64,000 nucleotides of DNA from Sphingosinithalassobacter tenebrarum. Its GTDB lineage: Bacteria > Pseudomonadota > Alphaproteobacteria > Sphingomonadales > Sphingomonadaceae. Location: positions 2,387,001 through 2,451,000 of the forward strand of contig NZ_CP049109.1 of NCBI RefSeq assembly GCF_011057975.1, in the 5' to 3' direction. The notes beneath the pieces were generated by a model. That model was not told the DNA's origin. It worked only from the letters and a program-made list of their open reading frames with translations, and searched no databases. Shown here one piece after another: positions 1 through 7,673 of this stretch. The first letter of the stretch is position 1, and the number at the start of each line of letters is the position of its first letter. Position numbers and translations under genes: made by a program.

Positions 1-193
1 AGGCGCAGACTAGCCCAGCGAATCCAGGCGACAAGTTCGCCTTCTCAAGAGCGCCACTGGCGCGCGACCCGGGCCGCCAGAATGCGCCCCTCGACCAGCA
101 GATTGCGGATGGTATGGGATGCACCTTGAGCAGCGCCGCCGCTTCCCGGATGGTCAGAACGCGCTCGATCTCCTCGCGGCAGCCAAGCTTCAC
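1..193 (-). pseudogene. Broken excisionase-type helix-turn-helix (MerR-like) DNA-binding protein
   Basis: Read on the minus strand, the segment encodes an excisionase-family HTH domain. The first half (motif LTIREAAALLKVHP) is in one frame and the second half (HTIRNLLVEGRILAARV, then EGELVAWIR) is in the next. One C appears to be missing from a C-run at about 116-118, and a CGA-type codon has become TGA at 45-47, where the family normally has an arginine or phenylalanine after QWR. A GTG at 193 could have been the start. Such HTH domains occur in phage and plasmid excisionases and in small DNA-binding antitoxin or regulator genes. With one frameshift and one stop it is best called a relic. 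The rest may lie left of the window. Confidence 0.6.
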
Positions 194-199
194 GCCGGC

Positions 200-443
200 A
201 TCACGATCCCGCTGGAAATGTTCAATGGACGTGTCGTCGACACCGATGTCGAGGGCGTGGACACCAGAAAATATGCGCACATCACTGCGACTCTCGAAAG
301 CCCGTTCACCGCGAAGGCGATCGGTCTTGTCCGCGGCGGCTGGCTACCCTCCGCTTTGGCCGCAACCCGGGAAACGGCAGTGATCTTGCCAGACCGCAAT
401 ATTATCACCGAGATATCCGGGCGTTTCGACGAAGGCAGGCGGC
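200..443 (+). other. Protein-like coding block, probably a fragment of a lost gene
   Basis: The frame open from 119 to 640 contains an 80-codon stretch that reads like real protein (IPLEMFNGRVVDTDVEGVDTR through AVILPDRNIITEIS and GRFDEGR). The part before it lies over the HTH relic on the other strand, and the part after 443 is basic, low-complexity and unlike protein. I do not recognise the family with certainty. The hydrophobic strand followed by PDRN and a downstream FDEGR reminds me of large PIN-like hypothetical proteins, which is only an impression. No start codon with a ribosome binding site is visible next to the block, so it is most simply a truncated fragment. The stretch 444-795 holds no gene I can support. 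Confidence 0.3.
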
Positions 444-795
444 AACGGGCATTCAATACACCGATCACAAAGCCTGTATTCAACGACCGGACCCGCCTGC
501 CCCACCAGTGGCAAAACCGGAGATCGAAGAGCCGACGAGAGACGAAGAGATTGTCCGCTCCCTCGGCCCCTCGAACGAAAACGCAACGAGTTGGCATCAC
601 CTCAAACAACCATCATGAAGGAGCCGGACTCTACCTCTGAGGTAACAATCAGGGGAGCACGTCAGAAGGTCAGTCGACGTTCGATATTTGGACGGAGGGT
701 AGGCGATCGGCTGTGCAAACGGCACTCAATGAAGAGTAGGTTCGGATTACCTGGCTGGCACTGGGTAGCTTGCCGGCCATCCTTAGCGCTTGGCT

Positions 796-1383
796 TCAGA
801 TCTCCAAGTCTGCTTTATAAACCGATCTGATCCAGTCTGGTAGGCGCGGCAACGCGAAGACCAGCCGCCCGTTCGCGAATGTCAGGCAATGGCTCGGCGG
901 TTCGTTGAGGCGCGAATTGTCGAAGACCATTCCGCGATCCGCCTTAAGGACTGCGGCGTGAATCAACGGACCCCCGCGCTTGTAACGGGCGCGGATCTTG
1001 TCCTCGGGTACGATGTGTCCGCCCTCCTCGACGCGCGTACCGACACGCGCGACAGAGAGGTCTGGCGTGTCGACGCCAACATGCATCACGATCACCGTGA
1101 AACCTTTGGTTCGTGCTTCGTCGATCAGTTCAAGCTTGGAGGGGTGCGAGAAGACCGTTTCGGTCACGAAATCCCGACCTCGAGAAAGACAGTCAGCCCG
1201 GCGCGAAGAGGCGATCCTGGCCGCTTCGTAAGACGCGGCTGGAGAGGGATCGCACAGTTCGTCGCGCTGGATAAGGTCGGCGTTGATGAAGGGTCCGGCG
1301 AAGCTTGGTGCTACGCGGGTCTGGTAGAGGGTCGACTTACCGGCGCCGTTGGGTCCGGCAAGCACGATCATCGTCGGCGTCAT
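796..1383 (-). CDS. Zeta-toxin family P-loop kinase (toxin of a toxin-antitoxin pair)
   Basis: A 195-residue protein with a Walker A motif at residues 10-18 (GPNGAGKST), an N-A-D segment at 34-36 and the family segment GGHIVPEDKIRARYKR near 127-142. This matches small zeta-like kinases. Characterised zeta toxins phosphorylate UDP-N-acetylglucosamine or related UDP-sugars and so block peptidoglycan synthesis; the substrate here is unknown. The start codon overlaps the stop of the upstream antitoxin gene by four bases (ATGA), so the two are translationally coupled. Many chromosomal zeta-like proteins of this length, annotated as AAA or zeta toxin family, are paired with ribbon-helix-helix antitoxins rather than with epsilon. 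No disruption is seen, so the gene looks intact. Confidence 0.82.
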   Translation of the reverse strand: MTPTMIVLAGPNGAGKSTLYQTRVAPSFAGPFINADLIQRDELCDPSPAASYEAARIASSRRADCLSRGRDFVTETVFSHPSKLELIDEARTKGFTVIVMHVGVDTPDLSVARVGTRVEEGGHIVPEDKIRARYKRGGPLIHAAVLKADRGMVFDNSRLNEPPSHCLTFANGRLVFALPRLPDWIRSVYKADLEI

Positions 1384-1736
1384 GCCTTATGCGCGGCCTT
1401 CTCACGCACGAGATTGCCGGCTGCGTCGAGACCAACACCTAGCCCAAGCTGCCGCCGCCGGGCAAAGAAAGCATCTTCGTCGGGACCGGGCTGACCCATT
1501 TTCTCGACAAAGTGGTCGAGCCAGACATCCTTTTCCTCATCAGTGAGGTCGGTTGTCTCGATGTCGCCAGCGAGAGCGGCGGTGATGCAGGCATGATCGA
1601 AATTGCCCGATTTTTCGATGGCGCGCCCTATGCGCACCCAATGCGCGATCTGGCCAGCAATCGAGCGGCTCTGTAACTCGGACTCACGACGCACGATTTT
1701 CATGATGTCGTCAGCAAGTTTGATGGACTGGGCCAT
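1380..1736 (-). CDS. ParD-like ribbon-helix-helix antitoxin
   Basis: A 118-residue protein whose first 45 residues (MAQSIKLADD, then SRSIAGQIAHWVRIGRAIE) match the ParD-like antitoxin family with an N-terminal ribbon-helix-helix DNA-binding domain. The rest is acidic in the middle and basic at the end and probably wraps the toxin. A strong Shine-Dalgarno GGAGGTGA sits three bases before the ATG, a tight spacing, but no better start exists. Being first in the pair and coupled to the zeta-type gene fits the usual antitoxin-first layout. RHH antitoxins normally repress their own promoter, so an operator is expected in the bases just above 1736, although I cannot pick out a clear palindrome. Confidence 0.82.
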   Translation of the reverse strand: MAQSIKLADDIMKIVRRESELQSRSIAGQIAHWVRIGRAIEKSGNFDHACITAALAGDIETTDLTDEEKDVWLDHFVEKMGQPGPDEDAFFARRRQLGLGVGLDAAGNLVREKAAHKA

Positions 1737-2171
1737 AGGTCACCTCCAGTCTACGGGGTAGCATTTTGCCACCTCATTTTCAAGCGCGTCGTGCGAAGTT
1801 GAACCTAAGCGCGGCACGGCTACTTCGAGATGATCCCGGGCAACGGCGCAGAAGTCGGCGCGAGCTTTTCGGAAACACCACGGGCGCCCGCTGAAATCGA
1901 AGCCTATGCCGAACCTAAAACAAATATGCTGTGGGGCTATCTCGGGTAATTTCGCTGGTCGGCTCGCTGAACTGGAGCCGCCAGCATTTCGGTCGTTCAG
2001 ACGGTCGCGAACATTGCCTAAAACCTGCCCTCTACTCAGCGGACGCGAGCGCTCCCAAATGGCAGACTGCCGACTGGCGCCCTTTATTTTAACGCGCCAG
2101 CGGAAAAGCGCAGCCCGGCCGAGATGCGGGCTGTGGTGAGAGGTCTACGCGGTCTCATGGGGCCTGAATCG
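1737..2171. other. Intergenic stretch with a small orphan coding fragment
   Basis: It contains the promoter region of the antitoxin gene. On the plus strand, 1809-1949 is a 46-codon frame ending in TAA whose composition is protein-like (HGYFEMIPGNG ... APAEIEAYAEPKTNMLWGYLG), with no start codon or binding site in front. It looks like the C-terminus of a lost gene that I cannot name. From 1950 to 2171 I see nothing coding. Confidence 0.35.
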
Positions 2172-2528
2172 TTAAGCCAGTGCGTGTGCCCCCGCATGTT
2201 CGCCCGATCGTTCCCAGGCGCCCATGATGGCGCCCTCGAACAGAATCCGGCTCTGCTCGTCGCGCCACGTCACTTCGAGGGTGCCCTTATGATCGTTGAG
2301 CGCGGCGATCGCGCCGGGCCATTGGCGCTGGTAGCGATTTGACAGCAGGGAAATCGTCGCGGATGCTTGGCCCCAAGCGGCGAACACCCGCGCGACGAGC
2401 GACCCGTCGCCATTTTCATTGGTGGCACTGATGGACGGCGGATCGACGATGTAGTCGAGCGCGTCGCTGCCATTCTCTGTCGTTGTGAAGTCGTCGCTGA
2501 AGTCGAACCTCAAGGGCTGGTAAGTCAC
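2172..2528 (-). CDS. Hypothetical acidic small protein
   Basis: A 118-residue protein of unknown function, with no signal peptide or membrane segment. I place the start at GTG 2528 because AAGGAG lies eight bases upstream. The frame stays open further upstream to an ATG at 2600, but that start has no binding site and the extra residues look non-coding. The protein has the aromatic block VTYQPLRFDFSDDF, then an FAAWGQASATISLLSNRYQ stretch and a beta-rich end (GTLEVTWRDEQSRILFEGAI). It may be a small single-domain soluble protein. It sits alone between the toxin-antitoxin pair and another unknown gene, in an accessory setting. No family is recognised. Confidence 0.55.
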   Translation of the reverse strand: MTYQPLRFDFSDDFTTTENGSDALDYIVDPPSISATNENGDGSLVARVFAAWGQASATISLLSNRYQRQWPGAIAALNDHKGTLEVTWRDEQSRILFEGAIMGAWERSGEHAGAHALA

Positions 2529-2657
2529 GGAATTATCTCCTTCGGTTTCACCGATGCATAATCGTGCGTCCTCGTCTCCGCCATGGTCGAAGAGGTGCAC
2601 CGCAAATAACCACCTTCATTAATCGCGAACTGATGGGAATGCGGCTATGCCTTGGAA

Positions 2658-3413
2658 ATGGGAGCGAGTGACCATCTCGACGACGCGCAATTGCTTTATG
2701 ATCGCGCACAGACACACCGGCGCGAATTCAACGCGCGCAACGGCGCCGGCGCTAAAAGACTCTGGGATTTACGCCGATCGACGTCGGCGGACGGTAAGGC
2801 GCACACCGCCGAACTCACCCTGGACCGCACCATCTTGCGAGAATTGAAGCCGGTTATCGCCGACATCGCCAACAATCTCGTCCATGCGCTGGATCATGTC
2901 GCGGCCGCAGCCCGGGTTCAGGCCGATACCGGCAAGACTGGCAGGCTCTATTTCCCGATCACCCACGATGACGGCGCTTTTGCCGAACGGATTGCACAGG
3001 CCCGCCTCTATATCGGCGATGATTGGGCCGACCTGTTCACCGCCGCCCGCGAGAAGCACCGGATCTATCTCGCCTATTTGAAGACCGTGAAGACGCTCTC
3101 CAATGAGGCGAAGCACTGGGAACTAAGGCCCGGCACGGCGGGCGCGCACGCCGTCCAATGGTTCGCGCCGGACCACCATATCGAGCAAGTGCCTGCGGGC
3201 CACTTCGCCGCAAATGACAGCTATCGCTTCTGGGAAGCGACCGAACCCTTTCCCAATGTCGGTATCCAGATCGCCGCCAGCTTCAAGATCAGGAGCGAAG
3301 GCGTCGATGAGGTCGATCTCGATTCCGTGCTGCAAACCAGCTCGATCTTCGTTGCCGGCCTGATCGCCAAGAGCCGGGAGCATCTCGCCGCCCTCGCACC
3401 GGCGCAGCCCTGA
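2658..3413 (+). CDS. Hypothetical protein of an accessory island
   Basis: About 251 residues, soluble and mostly helical. A central region (LKPVIADIANNLVHALDHVAA, HRIYLAYLKTVKTLSNEAKHWEL) suggests an alpha-helical bundle. The C-terminal half has beta-rich blocks (YRFWEATEPFPNVGIQIAASFKI) and ends in a helix. Codon usage and third-position GC look genuine. ATG 2658 is the most likely start; a TTG two codons earlier is possible, and no good ribosome binding site separates them. I do not recognise the family. Its neighbours (toxin-antitoxin on the left, decayed vsr and restriction genes on the right) place it in mobile cargo, which does not define a function. Confidence 0.6.
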   Translation: MGASDHLDDAQLLYDRAQTHRREFNARNGAGAKRLWDLRRSTSADGKAHTAELTLDRTILRELKPVIADIANNLVHALDHVAAAARVQADTGKTGRLYFPITHDDGAFAERIAQARLYIGDDWADLFTAAREKHRIYLAYLKTVKTLSNEAKHWELRPGTAGAHAVQWFAPDHHIEQVPAGHFAANDSYRFWEATEPFPNVGIQIAASFKIRSEGVDEVDLDSVLQTSSIFVAGLIAKSREHLAALAPAQP

Positions 3414-3591
3414 ACAGCGAAGGTTGCCATGCTGTGCCTACTGCCACAGCGCGCGCGAATCATTGGATGCCGCATGAGGATTGTCGGATGGCTCCGTCGC
3501 ATTTTTCGGTTCAATCGCAGGCGGCGCGCGAACCGCTCCCGCAAAAGGCTGACGTCATCGCGCGATCGCCCTCGCAGCCTCCGGCGGAATC

Positions 3592-3951
3592 TCAAGGCTT
3601 CTTCGAGCTGACGCGGTTCGAAGGGACATTGTCAGGCTCCAGAAACTCAATGGCCTGAGCGTCACGCGCTTTGTTCGCTTGAGTCTTCTCCGCCCCAAAG
3701 GCAGAGCGGGTCTCAGGCAACTTCGCGCGCTCGCACCCTTCATGACCGTGCCAGAAACAGCCATGCACGAAAATCACTCCTCTGCGAGAAGGTAAAATGA
3801 TGGTATCCCGGCAGATCCTTGCGGTGCAGACGAAACCTAAGCCCTCGACGATGCCGAAAGGATCGTACAGCCAGCTCCGGCTTTGTGTGTCTCTCTCCCG
3901 AATGCGGAACATTAACTGACTCCTCTTCTCCGGGCTAAAAATGTCGGCCAA
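3592..3951 (-). pseudogene. vsr: Very short patch repair endonuclease (Vsr) relic with two compensating frameshifts
   Basis: The N-terminus (MADIFSPEKRSQLMFRIRERDTQ) and the zinc/catalytic block (VIFVHGCFWHGHEGC) are classic Vsr. Between them the open frame is nonsense, but the neighbouring frame reads PELAVRSFRH, then RRGLRFRLHRKDLPG, exactly the missing Vsr core. So one indel near 3878-3888 and a second near 3803-3811 put about 25 codons out of frame and then restore it, also removing the residues after DLPG that hold the catalytic aspartate (TPD). The C-terminus after RDAQAIEFLE is also truncated. Vsr nicks next to the T of T:G mismatches arising from deaminated 5-methylcytosine, so it belongs with the nearby methyltransferase. 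Almost certainly inactive. Confidence 0.85.
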
Positions 3952-4021
3952 CGTTCCCTTCCAATTGCAATCATCGGTTCACCCTGCTTCCCTGTTGTTG
4001 AACAGAGGGCGGGAGTGATTC

Positions 4022-4963
4022 TTGCTGACCGATATTGCGAAAAGTTTTCAAGCGGCCAAGCGGCGATATGACCGAGGACAATATGCGCTCGCCCATTGTT
4101 TCGAGGTATCTTTTGAATGTTTGGAAGCGCTTCAGACCAATGCGAATCTGCGGACTTTCGGAAATTTCACGCTTGCTGGCTATTCGCTCCCTTATTCAGT
4201 TGCGGATTCTGGTGAGAGGCTGAGCCGACCATTCCACCCTGAACTATTCATAGCCGACCCTGAGGTATTTAAGGCGGCATCGGAGGAAGTGGCCGATCAA
4301 CTGGGCAACTGCAACGATGTTGACCCTAACCTCCTTGACCAAGTGATTTATACCGCAATTTCGGCTTTCAGTCTGTCTTATGATCTCTGGAAGCCCAGGA
4401 GCAGGAAGACGCCAAGTACATTCTTCGAGGTTGTAATCGGCTCCGCCAGCCACATCATTTTCCCACACTACGCGCTAACAAAGCACATTCCGATCAAGGA
4501 CGTCGGTGCCGCCGAACCTGTCGATGCGCTTGCTAAGACAGAGGTTGGGGATGCGGGCGATGATGCAACCGAGTTTTCTGGCGATTCTGTTTCAACAGAC
4601 CTGGTAATTACCAATCCACAAACTGAGAAAGGCGCGGTCGTACCTCTCAAAATCACAACGCGAGAACGAATTGTCCAACCGTTCGCGCATCAGCGGATTC
4701 TCGACTCGGCCTACCCCGGTCAATATGCGAGCTTCGTTTCATGTATCAGTGAAGTTCAGCGCGATGATGCCACTACGGCAGTCAAACAAATTTGTGTGCC
4801 GGGAACAGTTGCTCTGTTCCAGAAGCACCTCGCGCACATAAAAGGACTATATTACTGCGACATTCCGCGCAGATATGCGCGATATGATTTCACTCGGATC
4901 ATTCCTGTGAAGCCATTCCATGCTCTATTCACAGATATCGCCGATCACCTCAAAGCAGATTAA
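4022..4963 (+). CDS. Predicted type II restriction endonuclease
   Basis: A 313-residue protein starting at TTG 4022, with GGGAG six bases upstream. It has no strong sequence name that I can give, but several traits point to a restriction enzyme. It lies tail-to-tail with a cytosine methyltransferase (four-base overlap of the stops) and beside a vsr relic. It has a conserved-looking block FFEVVIGSASH near 144-154, then STDLVI near 200-205 and VVPLKITTRERIVQPFAHQRILD near 216-238. This fits a PD-(D/E)XK arrangement in which the D of STDLVI and the K of PLK would be catalytic. GC is clearly below that of the chromosome, as is common for restriction genes. Recognition site unknown. Confidence 0.7.
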   Translation: MLTDIAKSFQAAKRRYDRGQYALAHCFEVSFECLEALQTNANLRTFGNFTLAGYSLPYSVADSGERLSRPFHPELFIADPEVFKAASEEVADQLGNCNDVDPNLLDQVIYTAISAFSLSYDLWKPRSRKTPSTFFEVVIGSASHIIFPHYALTKHIPIKDVGAAEPVDALAKTEVGDAGDDATEFSGDSVSTDLVITNPQTEKGAVVPLKITTRERIVQPFAHQRILDSAYPGQYASFVSCISEVQRDDATTAVKQICVPGTVALFQKHLAHIKGLYYCDIPRRYARYDFTRIIPVKPFHALFTDIADHLKAD

Positions 4964-6060
4964 AGCGCGAGTTCACGTTGGACACGTAACTGACGGCCCA
5001 CGCTATTCCTTACGGGCGCTGCCTGTTGGCCAGACAATATGTTCGCAATTGCCGTACCAGCCGCCTTCGCCAACGGAGGCGGTACCGCATTCCCGATTTG
5101 CGTTCGCACGTCCATACGGTTGCCGAGGAATCGAAAGTTGTCAGGGAAACCTTGCAGGCGAGCCGCTTCGCGCGGAGTGATCGCACGATGTTGCTCTGGA
5201 TGGCCGTATCGTCCTCGCGTGAAGCTATCGAATCCGACTGTAATGGTCGGACACTGACTATCCCAAGCAAGTCTTCCATAAACGTCAGGCCAGCCACCCT
5301 TACGCACATCTGTGACTTTGTGACACGGCAACCGCAGGTCCCAGGGAATATCCTGCCAGCCACCACCTTGGGGTACGTGCGAAAAGCGTTCCTCGTTGAG
5401 CGCTGTGATGCGACATTTTTGGTGGTTGAAATATTCGGGATGTTCCGAACAATCATTCGGCGGCGGCGGCAAATCGCCGATCACATCGCGAACCGAAACA
5501 TATTCGTCCGAGGTTACTAGGTCGGGTGATCTGGCTGAAATATCAGCAAGGATGCCTATCATAAGGAACCGGCTGCGAGTCTGGGCGAGACCGAAATCCG
5601 AACCGCAAACTTGAAAGCAAGTAATCGAGTATTCGGAAAGGAGCTCCGCAATCTCTTCGATGAAGCCTAGCCCTCGTTTCTGCCCAAAGATCGCAACGTT
5701 CTCGAACAGGAACGCACGAGGCAACATTTCGGAGACCAACCGCGCAAAATCCAAAACCAGCCGGTTCCTTGGGTCTTGCAGAAAAGCTGCCCCACGGCGC
5801 TGCTTAGAGAAGCCCTGGCAAGGAGGCCCACCAGAGAACAAATCTAGTTGCCCTCTGCCTAGCCCTGCCAATGACAAAAGTTCGTCACCACTGACCTTGC
5901 GAGCGTCCAGCACCTTGGCGTGAGGGCCTAGGTTGTGATTATACGTTTTAACGTGCGCCGAGACATTGTCGAATGCCAACTTTATGTCGAAGCCAGCGTC
6001 CCGAAGGCCCAGCGACATTCCGCCAGCCCCGCTAAACGATTCAATTGCGCTGAACTTCAT
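4960..6060 (-). CDS. DNA (cytosine-5-)-methyltransferase
   Basis: A 366-residue C5-cytosine methyltransferase with every key motif. Motif I FSGAGGMSLG (9-18) binds S-adenosylmethionine. Motif IV GGPPCQGFS contains the catalytic Cys81. Motif VI is ENV (120-122), motif VIII QTRSRF (160-165), motif IX REAARLQGFPDNF (297-309) and motif X QIGNAVPPPLA (321-331). The target-recognition region lies between about 210 and 290, so specificity cannot be read off. It ends in a four-base overlap with the convergent endonuclease and probably protects the host DNA from it. Lower GC than the flanks suggests transfer. All motifs are intact, so it should be active whether or not the nuclease is. Confidence 0.95.
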   Translation of the reverse strand: MKFSAIESFSGAGGMSLGLRDAGFDIKLAFDNVSAHVKTYNHNLGPHAKVLDARKVSGDELLSLAGLGRGQLDLFSGGPPCQGFSKQRRGAAFLQDPRNRLVLDFARLVSEMLPRAFLFENVAIFGQKRGLGFIEEIAELLSEYSITCFQVCGSDFGLAQTRSRFLMIGILADISARSPDLVTSDEYVSVRDVIGDLPPPPNDCSEHPEYFNHQKCRITALNEERFSHVPQGGGWQDIPWDLRLPCHKVTDVRKGGWPDVYGRLAWDSQCPTITVGFDSFTRGRYGHPEQHRAITPREAARLQGFPDNFRFLGNRMDVRTQIGNAVPPPLAKAAGTAIANILSGQQAAPVRNSVGRQLRVQRELAL

Positions 6061-6108
6061 TTGACCCTTTGCTAACTGACGTGCCGGATCTCCCGGCTCG
6101 AAATCACC

Positions 6109-6486
6109 TTAGCCATACCCGGTAAAATGCCCACCCGCGAACAAAAATGGCAACATGTTTCTGCTTGTTAGTGTGGAGTCAACGGACTCATATCCGCCGC
6201 CCGTAGCTGACAGTCCGCAGCGCTCGCTGCCGGAGCGCCAGCTGTCACCGAAGCGCAGCGTGAGAGTGTTGCCTGAACCCATGACCTCCCGGGTTACCGC
6301 GTCGGTCGCGTCGAGCTGAGCGCTGTCGAGTGGCGCGAACTCGGCGGATGCGCGTGCCCGAACGAGGGCGTGTGCCTCTTCGGTCATGCTGGAGAGAGAG
6401 AGAGGCGGGCGCGCCGCCACGATGGTCCTGTCCTCTGCGTCCACAGCGTGGAAGGCATCGCTCAACCGGTCCTCCGCCTTCTTCAT
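6109..6486 (-). CDS. Hypothetical protein, possibly truncated by the island edge
   Basis: A 125-residue frame with a good Shine-Dalgarno (GGGAGG, eight bases before the ATG). The first 70 residues are protein-like (MKKAEDRLSDAFHAVDAEDR, EEAHALVRARASAEFAPLDSAQLD). The last 35 (SERCGLSATGGGYESVDST to the end) look random, as if the original 3' part had been replaced. Since the methyltransferase starts only 50 bases beyond, the original gene may have been cut where the restriction island inserted. No family is recognised. The remaining 6487-6630 holds imperfect hairpins (one with arms near 6526-6532 and 6545-6551) and the ribosome binding site of the next gene. Confidence 0.35.
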   Translation of the reverse strand: MKKAEDRLSDAFHAVDAEDRTIVAARPPLSLSSMTEEAHALVRARASAEFAPLDSAQLDATDAVTREVMGSGNTLTLRFGDSWRSGSERCGLSATGGGYESVDSTLTSRNMLPFLFAGGHFTGYG

Positions 6487-6630
6487 CGCGGCGGCCTCCC
6501 AACTCGTCCTTCACATCATGCTGTTCGGTGAAGGTCCTTGCATTTCACCGAGCAGGTGTTGGAACCGGTATTTCCCTGTTCCAGCGTGATAGGCTAAACG
6601 TCTTCCGGGGCGCCATCGGGAGAAACGCCA

Positions 6631-7503
6631 TTGTGTGATCGCGAAAAACTCGTTCGATGGGCGCAGGCCGGGCGGCACGACTGGTCCCTCACCCGGCGGC
6701 AGTTCGCCGCGGCGGCGGCATTGGGCCCCCTCGCCGCCTGCACCGCGTCCGGCGCCGATGAAGAAACGCTCGCCGAAGCGATGGTGTCGCTCCACACGCC
6801 CGACGGCATGATGGACGCATTTTACGTGCGTCCCGTCGGCGGCGAATATCCGGCCGTCATCACCTGGCCGGACATTGCCGGGCTGCGCGAGGCGTTCAAG
6901 CTGATGGCGCGCCGGCTGGCGGCACAGGGCCATGCGGTGCTGGTCGTCAATCCCTATTACCGCTCCGGTCCGGCCCCGCAATTCGCCGACTTCGCCGAAT
7001 TCCTGGCCGACAAGGGATTCGAGACGGTAACGCCCTGGCGCGAACAGCTGACCGCCGATGCCATCATGCGCGATGCCCGCGCGATCGTTCGCTGGCTCGA
7101 CAATCAGGCCGATGTCGACACCGCGCGCGGCATCGGCACCAACGGCTATTGCATGGGCGGACCGTTCACGGTGTTCACCGCCGCGGCAGTGCCCGGTCGC
7201 GTGCGCGCGGCCGCGTCGCTTCACGGCGGCGGACTGATCCTGCCCGAGGCGCCGCACAGCCCGCACCGCATGCTGGCGGAAACCGAAGCGCGCTATCTCT
7301 TCGCGATCGCGCAAAATGACGACGCCAAGGATCCCGACGCCAAGGTCGCGCTGCGCGAGGCGGCGCAGGCGGCGGGTCGTCCCGCGGAGATCGAAGTCTA
7401 TCCCGCCGATCACGGCTGGACCGTGCCTGATTCCCCCGCCTATTCGAAAGAGGCCGCCGAGCGCGCATGGTCGCGAATGACCGCGCTGTTCGATACGCTC
7501 TGA
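6631..7503 (+). CDS. Dienelactone hydrolase family protein, Tat/lipoprotein-type export signal
   Basis: A 290-residue alpha/beta hydrolase of the dienelactone hydrolase family. The nucleophile is Cys174 in GYCMGG and His261 in DHGW is the catalytic base; an Asp near 230-231 would complete the triad. The N-terminus carries SLTRRQF (19-25), a twin-arginine motif, followed by a hydrophobic stretch ending in LAAC (cysteine 37), which could be a lipobox. The protein is therefore probably folded in the cytoplasm, exported by Tat, and perhaps lipid-anchored in the periplasm. The start is TTG 6631, with GGGAGA seven bases upstream. Members cleave lactones and esters, so the substrate cannot be predicted. 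It appears monocistronic. Confidence 0.85.
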   Translation: MCDREKLVRWAQAGRHDWSLTRRQFAAAAALGPLAACTASGADEETLAEAMVSLHTPDGMMDAFYVRPVGGEYPAVITWPDIAGLREAFKLMARRLAAQGHAVLVVNPYYRSGPAPQFADFAEFLADKGFETVTPWREQLTADAIMRDARAIVRWLDNQADVDTARGIGTNGYCMGGPFTVFTAAAVPGRVRAAASLHGGGLILPEAPHSPHRMLAETEARYLFAIAQNDDAKDPDAKVALREAAQAAGRPAEIEVYPADHGWTVPDSPAYSKEAAERAWSRMTALFDTL

Positions 7504-7673
7504 ACCGCAGGCAGCAAGTTACGGCAGCAGCCGGCAGGCGTTGCCGAATAGCCACGGCGGCAGGCATTATATCGCCGAAGTCGTTACGACCATGCTTGCA
7601 CTACCGCCAATCCCTGCTTTGTTAACCATATTCGGCGCGGTCCGAGTCGCGTTCCTTGGGGGGAAGTCCGGCG

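Noticed and set aside
6511-7413. 300-codon minus-strand frame over the dienelactone hydrolase gene
   Set aside because: Arg/Gly-rich shadow of a high-GC gene; the plus strand carries a catalytic Cys, His and an export signal.
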